A stretch of DNA of 5,977 nt, from contig CACZPB010000030.1 of the NCBI GenBank assembly GCA_902782905.1, positions 1-5,977 of the forward strand, read 5' to 3'. The notes below the pieces were generated by a model, which was not told the DNA's origin, did not search any database, and saw only the letters and a list, made by a program, of their open reading frames with translations. The stretch is from an uncultured bacterium (GTDB taxonomy: Bacteria; Cyanobacteriota; Vampirovibrionia; Gastranaerophilales; Gastranaerophilaceae). Below are positions 1 through 5,409 of this stretch, in pieces (positions within the stretch are counted from its first letter, which is position 1; each line of letters begins with the position of its first letter). The position numbers and the translations under genes are program-made.

Positions 1-27
1 TAAAATATTACCATATTATATTTATTC

Positions 28-43
28 ATGCTATTATGCTATT
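28..43. repeat. Tandem 8-bp direct repeat upstream of the exonuclease gene
   Basis: The word ATGCTATT occurs twice in direct succession (28-35 and 36-43), just upstream of the likely promoter at 56-83. It may be simple slippage in AT-rich DNA or a pair of half-sites for a regulator; nothing here distinguishes these. It lies outside any gene I can see, although the upstream gene could end just before the window. Confidence 0.4.
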
Positions 44-55
44 AGAGGTATAAAA

Positions 56-83
56 TTCACACACTTTGTTGTTGGGATATAGT
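56..83 (+). promoter_or_regulatory. Probable sigma70-type promoter for the exonuclease-rlmD unit
   Basis: TTCACA at 56-61 (5 of 6 to the -35 consensus) and TATAGT at 78-83 (5 of 6 to the -10 consensus) are 16 bp apart. Transcription would start near 90, giving a leader of about 13 nt that just contains the AAGGGA ribosome binding site at 91-96. An alternative -10 (TATAAA at 49-54) has a poorer -35. The call rests on consensus matching alone. Confidence 0.45.
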
Positions 84-102
84 TGATTTTAAGGGAAATG
101 AT

Positions 103-1020
103 ATGCCAAGAAAAAAAGAAATTGAAATTGTTTTAGATACTGAAACCACGGGGCTTGACTTTACACGAGAAAAAATTATTGAATTTGCTGCAGTAAGGCT
201 TGAAAACGGCAAAATTAAAGATGAATTTCAAACTTTAATTAACCCGAAACAGCACATTAGAAAATCAAGCATTGCCGTCCACGGTATTACACAAGACATG
301 GTTGAAGATGCACCAACAGAGGAAGAAGCTCTGCCAAAGATTTTAGAAATTATTGGAGATTATCCGATTGTTGCACACAATGCAATTTTTGATTATTCAT
401 TCCTGAACGAAGCAAAGTTGAGAGTTTTTGGAACAAAATTTGAGAACCCAAGAATAGACTCTCAAATGATGTTCAAAGAGATAGCACCTGAACTTGAATC
501 TCACGGTCTGGAAGCTCTGACAAAAAGATTCAACGTAGAACTTAACAACCACCATAGGGCAATGGCTGATACAATGGGATTGGCGCTGGCTTATCCAAAA
601 CTCAAAAAACTCTACTTACAAAGACTTGATTGGCAGAAAAAACAGCTAAAAAATGTTGACTACCTATTTGACAGATACCTTAGAATTCAACAAAGTATTG
701 CAACTATGCAAGCTGAGCTTCAAGACCTTAAATCAGTTTTTAAACTCCACTTTGACCTCGGCGGAGAGCCGCTAGTCGCTGAAACCGGCGAGACAATGAT
801 TTATCAATCAAAGCAATCTTTTGCGTACGATCTTGCCGAGATAAAAGATGTTCTGGAAAACGTAGGAGCATTGGAAAAAGCAGTCAAAGTCAATAACGGA
901 TTCGTAGACAGGCTATGTAACGGTTTGAGCTTATCTGAGGAGTACAAAGAAATTATAAGAGATGCACGTCAAGAGATATCCGAGACGAGAAATATTCAAG
1001 TTATTAAACCTTGCAGATAA
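103..1020 (+). CDS. DEDDh-type 3'-5' exonuclease (DnaQ-like) with a long C-terminal extension
   Basis: This 305-residue protein has a complete RNase T/DnaQ exonuclease fold in residues about 7-170. The four acidic metal ligands and the general base are all visible: D12 and E14 in LDTETTGLD (Exo I), D97 in VAHNAIFDYSF (Exo II), and H151 and D156 in HHRAMADT (Exo III, DEDDh type). By family knowledge such enzymes remove nucleotides from DNA or RNA 3' ends with two metal ions, as a polymerase proofreading subunit, a repair nuclease or an RNA processor. Residues about 172-305 are not recognised. They begin with a Lys/Gln/Leu-rich helical, possibly coiled-coil stretch (about 172-215) and then a mixed segment. 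No polymerase domain is attached, so PolC is excluded, and I see no clear clamp-binding motif, so I do not name it dnaQ. The ATG start is supported by AAGGGA six bases upstream. rlmD follows 21 bp downstream, probably on the same transcript. Active exonuclease is a confident call; the substrate is unknown. Confidence 0.9.
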   Translation: MPRKKEIEIVLDTETTGLDFTREKIIEFAAVRLENGKIKDEFQTLINPKQHIRKSSIAVHGITQDMVEDAPTEEEALPKILEIIGDYPIVAHNAIFDYSFLNEAKLRVFGTKFENPRIDSQMMFKEIAPELESHGLEALTKRFNVELNNHHRAMADTMGLALAYPKLKKLYLQRLDWQKKQLKNVDYLFDRYLRIQQSIATMQAELQDLKSVFKLHFDLGGEPLVAETGETMIYQSKQSFAYDLAEIKDVLENVGALEKAVKVNNGFVDRLCNGLSLSEEYKEIIRDARQEISETRNIQVIKPCR

Positions 1021-1041
1021 TACAGGATTGGAATAAAAGCT

Positions 1042-2424
1042 TTGCTTACAAAAAAAGACATACCTGAAATTTTAACCGCAAAAATAGAAAAGCTATCTAA
1101 TCTTGGTCTTGGTATAGCAAAGTTAGATGGTTATGTGATATTTGTCGAAGGTGCTTGCCCCGATGATGTTCTTAAAATAAAAATAAATAAAAAAAATAAA
1201 AATTATGCAAATGCTGAAATTCTGGAAATAATAGAGCCATCCCCGTACAGAATAGAGCCGCTTTGCAAAATGCAGAAAGTTTGCGGAGCTTGTCAGCTTC
1301 AGTTTATAGATTATGATGCTCAGCTAAAATTCAAAAAAGAGATTGTGGAAGATACAATGAGAAGTATCTTCGGGTATGAAGTGGATGTAAGAGATGTAGT
1401 TCCATCTCCGCAAATAAAAGAATACCGCCACAAAATCCAATATCCGATAGGTGAAACCAAAGAATCAAAACGAATTCTTGCTGGGTATTATAAATCAGGC
1501 TCTCATGAGCTTGTAAATATCAAGCATTGCCCTATTCAACCTGTGTATTGTGACAGAATTATTGAGTTTATTAGAGAAGAAGCTCAGAAACTGGGGATTA
1601 GAGGATACAGTGAAAAATCACATAAGGGAGAACTCAGGCACGTTGTAATAAGGACTTCAAATTATGATAAAAAGAACCTTGTTGTGCTTGTTGTGAACTC
1701 GGATAAATTATCGAACAATGTTAAAGCACTCGCAAATTCAATATTTAAAAGCTTAGAAAACATAAAAGGTGTTGAGGTTAACTTTAATAACAAAAAAACA
1801 AACCTTATACTCGGAGAAAAATCAGAGCTTGTTATTGGTGAAGGTTATATTGAGGAAAACATTTGTGACAAAATATTTAAAGTAGGCGCAAAAACTTTTT
1901 TCCAAGTAAATCCAAAGAGTGCGGATAATATATTTAGATACGTTAGAGAATATATTGTATCCAACTTCAAATCACCTACAATTTTAGATGCCTATGCAGG
2001 AATTACGGCATTTGGTATTTGTATGTCGGATATTGCCTCAAAAGTTGTGAGTATAGAAGAAGTAAAGCCTTCCGTTGAACTTGCGGGAGAAATAATTAAA
2101 GAAAATGGAATTAAAAATATTGAGCTTCACTGCGGCGATGCGGGCGATTTTTTTGCAAAAGAGACTTCACTAGGGCGAGAGTTTAACATTACAATACTTG
2201 ACCCGCCAAGAAAGGGATGCACGCAAAATAGCTTGGATTACGCACTGAAGCTTACTAAAGACAAAATAATTTACGTTTCATGCAATCCGGCAACACTTGC
2301 TCGTGACCTTAAGTACTTGAAAGAAAGGGGAGCAGAAGTCGAATATATTCAACCTTTTGATATGTTTCCGCACACCTATCATATCGAAAATGTGGCAATA
2401 ATAAGATTATCGCAAAGGGATTAA
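1042..2424 (+). CDS. rlmD: 23S rRNA (uracil-C5)-methyltransferase, RlmD/RumA type
   Basis: This 460-residue enzyme of the TrmA/RlmC/RlmD family transfers a methyl group from S-adenosylmethionine to C5 of a uridine, in 23S rRNA for RlmD (U1939 in E. coli). Residues about 11-66 look like an RNA-binding TRAM domain. C75, C81, C84 and C163 match the [4Fe-4S] ligands. FFQVN (286-290) and LDAYAG (315-320) belong to the SAM-binding Rossmann fold, followed by DPPRKG (387-392). VSCNPATLARD (412-422) carries the nucleophile C414, and FPHTYHIENVA (442-452) carries the general base E449. The full length and an Fe-S cluster fit RlmD or the double-specificity RlmCD better than TrmA; the target base cannot be read from sequence. 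The start is TTG, the only usual start codon between the preceding in-frame stop (1018-1020) and the TRAM domain, with a weak GGA nine bases upstream. The gene is in the same frame as the upstream exonuclease gene. The second motif I glycine appears replaced by T322. Confidence 0.92.
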   Translation: MLTKKDIPEILTAKIEKLSNLGLGIAKLDGYVIFVEGACPDDVLKIKINKKNKNYANAEILEIIEPSPYRIEPLCKMQKVCGACQLQFIDYDAQLKFKKEIVEDTMRSIFGYEVDVRDVVPSPQIKEYRHKIQYPIGETKESKRILAGYYKSGSHELVNIKHCPIQPVYCDRIIEFIREEAQKLGIRGYSEKSHKGELRHVVIRTSNYDKKNLVVLVVNSDKLSNNVKALANSIFKSLENIKGVEVNFNNKKTNLILGEKSELVIGEGYIEENICDKIFKVGAKTFFQVNPKSADNIFRYVREYIVSNFKSPTILDAYAGITAFGICMSDIASKVVSIEEVKPSVELAGEIIKENGIKNIELHCGDAGDFFAKETSLGREFNITILDPPRKGCTQNSLDYALKLTKDKIIYVSCNPATLARDLKYLKERGAEVEYIQPFDMFPHTYHIENVAIIRLSQRD

Positions 2425-2471
2425 AGAATCTTCTAACCATTTAATACTAAATAGGGACTAAAAAAATATTT

Positions 2472-2502
2472 TACAAAAATATAGTTGTGACGATATTTTG
2501 TA
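2472..2502. repeat. AT-rich imperfect inverted repeat after rlmD
   Basis: Bases 2472-2482 can pair with 2493-2502 as ten base pairs with one bulged A (2479) around a roughly ten-base loop. Only one pair is G-C and no T-run follows, so it is at best a weak terminator for rlmD or an operator-like element. I see no better terminator between rlmD and rpmE. Confidence 0.25.
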
Positions 2503-2548
2503 TTCGCTCAGTATGACAAAAAGTAAACTTACATCTTTTATTTTTTAC

Positions 2549-2577
2549 TTGCAATAAATTTTTGAGCAAAGTAAAAT
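2549..2577 (+). promoter_or_regulatory. Probable promoter of rpmE
   Basis: TTGCAA (2549-2554, 4 of 6) and TAAAAT (2572-2577, 5 of 6) are exactly 17 bp apart, predicting a start near 2584 and a leader of about 50 nt. A perfect TATAAT also lies at 2592-2597, but the nearest TTGA-like hexamer (TTGAGC, 2562-2567) is 24 bp away, too far for a standard promoter. Either could be used; I prefer the first pair. Confidence 0.5.
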
Positions 2578-2596
2578 AGAAAAGGTCGGAATATAA

Positions 2597-2629
2597 TTCA
2601 AGTTTGGAATCTTGAAGAAAGAAAGAAGG
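2597..2629 (+). promoter_or_regulatory. rpmE leader: short hairpin plus strong ribosome binding site
   Basis: TTCAAG (2597-2602) and CTTGAA (2611-2616) form a perfect 6-bp stem with an 8-base loop. Seven bases further on lies AAGAAGG (2623-2629), seven bases before the rpmE ATG, an excellent SD that fixes the start. A hairpin this close to the SD could influence initiation. Autogenous control of rpmE by its protein is known in E. coli; its operation here is inference from position only. Confidence 0.4.
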
Positions 2630-2636
2630 TTAAATT

Positions 2637-2837
2637 ATGAAAGACGGTTTACATCCTGATTATAAGAAAACTGTTATCAAATGTGTATGCGGTAACGAAA
2701 TCGAAACAGGTTCTGTTGTAGACAATATCACAGTTGAAATTTGTTCAAACTGCCACCCGTTCTACACAGGTCAACAAAAAATTCTTGACTCTGAAGGACG
2801 TGTTGAAAGATTCAAAAAACGTTACGGTCAAAAATAA
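2637..2837 (+). CDS. rpmE: Large ribosomal subunit protein bL31, zinc-binding form
   Basis: This 66-residue protein is full length for bL31, a component of the 50S subunit that takes part in an intersubunit bridge with the 30S head. The start MKDGLHPDY matches the family's typical opening (K-x-x-I/L-H-P-x-Y). The cysteines C16 and C18 (KCVCGN) and C36 and C39 (ICSNCHPFYTG) form the Zn-ribbon of the C+ class, as opposed to the zinc-free paralogue used under zinc limitation. The basic tail RVERFKKRYG is also typical. The ATG has a strong AAGAAGG SD seven bases upstream. The gene appears to be transcribed alone, with its own promoter on one side and a strong terminator 20 bp after its stop. A second ORF in another frame over its 3' half is a shadow. 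The identification is firm. Confidence 0.97.
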   Translation: MKDGLHPDYKKTVIKCVCGNEIETGSVVDNITVEICSNCHPFYTGQQKILDSEGRVERFKKRYGQK

Positions 2838-2856
2838 CGGTTTGTTAAGATTTTAC

Positions 2857-2898
2857 AACGAGGCGAAGCACTTTGTGCTTCGCCTCGTTTATTTAATT
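2857..2898 (+). terminator. Strong intrinsic terminator of rpmE
   Basis: A perfect 15-bp stem (2857-2871 with 2875-2889) closes a 3-base TTT loop. It is GC-rich in its middle and followed by TTTATTTAATT. It begins 19 bases after the rpmE stop. The stem is almost perfectly symmetrical, so it might also act on minus-strand transcription, but no minus-strand gene ends here. Confidence 0.93.
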
Positions 2899-2925
2899 AC
2901 ATTTGTTTTTAGGTGGAACTTGACC

Positions 2926-2935
2926 AACAGCTGTT
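2926..2935. promoter_or_regulatory. Perfect 10-bp palindrome upstream of the folK promoter
   Basis: AACAGCTGTT reads the same on both strands and lies 11 bp upstream of the folK -35 box, a usual position for a regulator site. It is short, and no known regulator's full consensus matches. Treat it as a candidate operator only. Confidence 0.25.
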
Positions 2936-2946
2936 TTGTTAAGGAT

Positions 2947-2976
2947 TTGACATAGATAGCAAAATGAAGGTAAAAT
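2947..2976 (+). promoter_or_regulatory. Near-consensus promoter of folK, predicting a leaderless start
   Basis: A perfect -35 hexamer TTGACA (2947-2952) is followed after 18 bp by TAAAAT (2971-2976, 5 of 6). The predicted transcription start, 6-8 bases after the -10 box, falls on or next to the folK ATG at 2983. The only SD-like word, GAAGG (2966-2970), lies inside the promoter spacer, so it would not be on a message made from this promoter. Confidence 0.7.
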
Positions 2977-2982
2977 CAATAT

Positions 2983-3504
2983 ATGGCAATTGTGTATTTA
3001 TCATTAGGTTCAAATTTGGGTGACAGGCTCGGATATGTTCAGCAAGCCGCAAGTATAATCGGCTCGACTAAAGATATCAGTATTGTTGCGTCATCATCTT
3101 TTTATGAAACAGAACCTTGGCAAATGGATACCCCGAATTGGTTTGTAAACGCAATTGTACAAATTTCTACAACACTATCACCGGAAGAACTTTTGATTGT
3201 ATGTCAGCGTATTGAATATCAGCTTGGCAGAGAACACGGCGGTCAAAGACCATACACGGACAGAACAATTGATATTGATATACTTTTCTACGATGATAGG
3301 CTAATTAATACAAAAGACCTTGTCGTTCCGCATAAATTTTTCAACAAAAGAGCGTGCATGCTCGTTCCTATGCTGGAAATAGCCCAAGATTTTGTTCATC
3401 CGCTGTTCAAAAAAACTGTTTCAGAATTATACGATGAGCTTGAAAATCCGGAACAAGTTTTTTTGTATGGTACAAGAGCCGGTTCTGATGAGGTAAATAT
3501 CTAA
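2983..3504 (+). CDS. folK: 2-amino-4-hydroxy-6-hydroxymethyldihydropteridine pyrophosphokinase (HPPK)
   Basis: This 173-residue protein has the HPPK signatures in order: LSLGSNLGDR (6-15), the substrate loop YETEPW (41-46), R83 and R89 in the basic loop, and RTIDIDILFY (94-103). In the last of these, D97 and D99 correspond to the magnesium-binding aspartates D95 and D97 of E. coli. The closing VPHKFFNKRACMLVPMLEIA is also typical. The enzyme transfers pyrophosphate from ATP to 6-hydroxymethyl-7,8-dihydropterin, the step before dihydropteroate synthase in folate synthesis, in the cytosol. No folB, folP or folE lies beside it, so the pathway genes are scattered. The start is the natural one for the family (MAIVYLSLGSN). 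The tail after about residue 155 is a short unconserved extension. The next gene begins 2 bp after the stop, which suggests cotranscription and translational coupling. Confidence 0.95.
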   Translation: MAIVYLSLGSNLGDRLGYVQQAASIIGSTKDISIVASSSFYETEPWQMDTPNWFVNAIVQISTTLSPEELLIVCQRIEYQLGREHGGQRPYTDRTIDIDILFYDDRLINTKDLVVPHKFFNKRACMLVPMLEIAQDFVHPLFKKTVSELYDELENPEQVFLYGTRAGSDEVNI

Positions 3505-3506
3505 AA

Positions 3507-4688
3507 ATGCATGTCGGTATAGTAGGCGCAGGCGCATCAGGCTGTATGTGTGCATATTTTTTGCTTAAAGCAGGGATTGAAGTTACGCTTTTTGACTACG
3601 GGACACCTCTTAGAACGCTTCTGCCGACAGGAGGCGGGAGATGTAATCTTGCACATGCCGAATTCGACCCAAAAGAGCTTGCAAAAAATTATCCCAGAGG
3701 CGAAAAATTTTTGTACTCTGTTTTTTCAAAGTTTTCTACACAAGAAACGCTTGAACTTTTTGAAGAACTGGGGATTAAAACTTATACACAAGATGACGGA
3801 AGGATTTTCCCGATTTCAAACAGCGCCCAAAAAGTCAGAGAAAAAATCTTAGATAAAATTAAAAAAGCAGAATTTATCAAAGAAGGGGTAAATGAAGGGG
3901 TAAATGACGGGGTAAATGAAAGGGTAAATGGAATAATACCGCTTGAAACAGGCTACAAAATAAAAACAAAAAAAGCTGAATATTATTTTTCTCATGTAGT
4001 AGTAGCAACAGGGGGAATGAATAGGGGTAAATGTATCAATATAAATGGTGTCGAAATTACTGAGCTCAATCCTTCGCTTGTGGGGTTAAAATGCGATATA
4101 AAAGAGTTGAGCGGAGTTGTTCTAAAAAATGTTTACTCAAAAGATATTAATCAAATTGGTGATATTTTGTTTACTCATTTTGGGGTATCAGGTCCGCTCG
4201 TTTATAAAATATCTTCAATTAAAGCATTTGATAAGCTGCCTTATGAGCTGAATTTTGACCTTTTATACAATATCTCCTCATTTACTCCTTTTGACTTGCA
4301 AAAACTTCTAAACGAAAATCCGCATAAGGAGCTTAAAAACGTTCTCTCATCTATTTTTCCGCACAGATTTGCAGAATATATTGCAGGAAGTTTTGCAGAT
4401 AAAAAATCTCACTCTATAGACGGCAAAACAAGAGACCGAATTCTGGATAGAATACACAATTTCACCATTAAGGTTACGGGGTGTGACAGGGGTGAAGAAA
4501 CAGTGACGGCAGGCGGTTATAACCTCGATGACATTAATTCTAAAACAATGGAAATAAAAAACGGAAAAAATCTGTATATAATAGGCGAAGCTCTTAATAT
4601 AGACGGATTTTGCGGAGGTTTTAATCTGCAAAATGCTTGGTCAACAGCATACATTGCAGCTTCCTCAATTATCTCACAAGCAGAATAA
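3507..4688 (+). CDS. HI0933/YhiN (BaiN-like) family FAD-dependent oxidoreductase
   Basis: This 393-residue protein is a flavoprotein of the HI0933-like family. The N-terminal Rossmann motif VGIVGAGASG (3-12) binds the FAD ADP moiety. TGGGRCNLAH (41-50) is the family hallmark, VVVATGG (164-170) is the second dinucleotide motif, LFTHFGVSGP (221-230) is the conserved middle motif, and TAGG (334-337) with LYIIGEALNIDGFCGGFNLQNAW (356 onward) is the C-terminal flavin motif. Substrates of most members are unknown. One relative, BaiN, was linked to bile-acid metabolism, but this gene has no bai neighbours, so I do not transfer that role. Two oddities: residues 126-141 are four copies of E/D-G/R-V-N, encoded by a 12-bp tandem repeat; and the loop after ATGG is about nine residues shorter than I recall for E. 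coli YhiN. It begins 2 bp after folK, with GAGG (3490-3493) 13 bases upstream, so it is probably translationally coupled. Its 3' end overlaps the convergent gene by 20 bp. Confidence 0.92.
   Translation: MHVGIVGAGASGCMCAYFLLKAGIEVTLFDYGTPLRTLLPTGGGRCNLAHAEFDPKELAKNYPRGEKFLYSVFSKFSTQETLELFEELGIKTYTQDDGRIFPISNSAQKVREKILDKIKKAEFIKEGVNEGVNDGVNERVNGIIPLETGYKIKTKKAEYYFSHVVVATGGMNRGKCININGVEITELNPSLVGLKCDIKELSGVVLKNVYSKDINQIGDILFTHFGVSGPLVYKISSIKAFDKLPYELNFDLLYNISSFTPFDLQKLLNENPHKELKNVLSSIFPHRFAEYIAGSFADKKSHSIDGKTRDRILDRIHNFTIKVTGCDRGEETVTAGGYNLDDINSKTMEIKNGKNLYIIGEALNIDGFCGGFNLQNAWSTAYIAASSIISQAE
3882..3929 (+). repeat. In-frame 4 x 12-bp coding minisatellite in the flavoprotein gene
   Basis: Four units with consensus GAAGGGGTAAAT lie head to tail: 3882-3893 and 3894-3905 are identical, while 3906-3917 (GAC) and 3918-3929 (GAAAGGG) have one change each. 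Each encodes E/D-G/R-V-N, adding 16 residues without breaking the frame. An 11-base copy of the core (AGGGGTAAATG) recurs at 4023-4033 in a different frame. Confidence 0.95.
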
Positions 4689-5316
4689 GCCAATCCTCTG
4701 TATTTTTCTCATCACCTTCAGGTGCAAATTGTATCATGCCGTGTTTTAGTACGGTTATAAATCCGTTCAAAGAATATGTCTTAAATTTCGCATTACCGGA
4801 AGTGAAAACATAATTGGATAAATCTTTGTCAGTATCATTTATTATCACTATATCTAAATCCGAAATATGTTTTTTAATTTTTATGGAATTAGTTTTTTTA
4901 CTGAAATCAGTCACTTTTAGAACTTTAAAATCAGGAAGCATCAACTTTACATCCTCATCGGTCAGTTTGACTCTTTTTAAATTCCCATCTGCATATTGAA
5001 GTTCATAGAAATTCAAATCTTTATTTGAATACCCGATTAGCTTATCGTTGTATAAAAATTCATATTCACAGCCTGTAGAAAAAGCAAATTCTTTGTTTGA
5101 GTCAAGGTAATCATAAAAATCACCAAAACCTTTTACTTTTACAAAATAATTTCCTTGTTTTTTATCAATTTTATCTGACCAAACATTTGTATCAGCATTA
5201 TATGATACTTTTCCTTTATTCCCTATTTTTTTGTATTTTATGGGCGGGAAGTTTTCTGCAAAAACAACAGTTGATAATAATATAAACGCAATAAAAGATA
5301 AAAATATTTTTTTCAT
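4669..5316 (-). CDS. Exported protein of unknown function with Sec signal peptide
   Basis: I do not recognise this 215-residue protein. It opens with a classic Sec signal peptide: MKK, a hydrophobic core FLSFIAFILLSTVV, then VFA followed by ENF. This predicts signal peptidase I cleavage after residue 20. No cysteine follows the cleavage site, so it is not a lipoprotein. The mature part of about 195 residues is hydrophilic, rich in Lys, Asp, Asn and aromatic residues, with no further membrane segment and one cysteine (C83). Alternating hydrophobic stretches such as DLDIVIIND (153-161) and GFITVL (185-190) suggest beta structure. It is likely periplasmic or extracellular. I chose the ATG at 5314-5316 because GGAGAG (plus-strand 5321-5326) is correctly placed for it. 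An in-frame ATG 12 bases upstream, at 5326-5328, would put this SD inside the gene. The 3' end overlaps the convergent flavoprotein gene (4669-4688), with no terminator between them. A real gene is likely, since it has its own SD, promoter and signal peptide. Confidence 0.82.
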   Translation of the reverse strand: MKKIFLSFIAFILLSTVVFAENFPPIKYKKIGNKGKVSYNADTNVWSDKIDKKQGNYFVKVKGFGDFYDYLDSNKEFAFSTGCEYEFLYNDKLIGYSNKDLNFYELQYADGNLKRVKLTDEDVKLMLPDFKVLKVTDFSKKTNSIKIKKHISDLDIVIINDTDKDLSNYVFTSGNAKFKTYSLNGFITVLKHGMIQFAPEGDEKNTEDWLILLVR

Positions 5317-5334
5317 ACTACTCTCCATAAATAT

Positions 5335-5363
5335 AGAATAACTTATTTCTTGATTAGGTTCAA
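5335..5363 (-). promoter_or_regulatory. Possible promoter of the exported-protein gene
   Basis: On the minus strand TTGAAC (plus positions 5358-5363, 4 of 6) and TATTCT (5335-5340, 4 of 6) are 17 bp apart. The start would lie near 5328, leaving a leader of about 12 nt that still contains the GGAGAG SD. The hexamers are only moderate matches. Confidence 0.35.
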
Positions 5364-5397
5364 CCTTTTGAAGGATTAATAAAATACAAAAAAGCCT

Positions 5398-5406
5398 TAT
5401 TATAAT
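5398..5406 (+). promoter_or_regulatory. -10-like element directly before the 144-codon gene
   Basis: TATTATAAT contains TATTAT (5398-5403) and a perfect TATAAT (5401-5406). I find no convincing -35 about 17 bp upstream. If TATTAT is used, transcription would begin close to the ATG at 5410, giving a leaderless message. If TATAAT is used, it would begin just inside the reading frame. Confidence 0.35.
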
Positions 5407-5409
5407 GGT

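Noticed and set aside
805..822. QSKQSF in the exonuclease (residues 235-240) as a sliding-clamp-binding motif
   Set aside because: It lacks the central aliphatic residue expected of the clamp motif, so I do not use it to call a replicative proofreading subunit.
2425..2636. tRNA or riboswitch in the gap before rpmE
   Set aside because: I found no cloverleaf, no GTTC-type T-loop and no recognisable riboswitch core, only the AT-rich inverted repeat, promoter and short hairpin.
2734..2955. Plus-strand ORF of 73 codons overlapping the end of rpmE
   Set aside because: It is in another frame of rpmE and runs straight through the perfect terminator hairpin, which explains its symmetrical-looking residues.
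3550..3852. Plus-strand ORF of 100 codons within the flavoprotein gene
   Set aside because: It is an out-of-frame shadow over a region whose main frame encodes the conserved TGGGRCN motif.
3882..3929. CRISPR-like array
   Set aside because: The 12-bp units are contiguous, lack spacers, and preserve the reading frame, so this is a coding minisatellite.
4347..4631. Minus-strand ORF of 94 codons
   Set aside because: It lies antisense to the conserved C-terminal flavin motif of the flavoprotein and has no family resemblance.
3507..4688. Bile-acid role (BaiN) for the flavoprotein
   Set aside because: Family names of this type are widely transferred; no bile-acid genes are nearby and the substrate cannot be read from the sequence.
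4814..5285. Two short plus-strand ORFs (61 and 62 codons) antisense to the exported-protein gene
   Set aside because: The minus frame has a signal peptide, SD and full length; these have none of that support.
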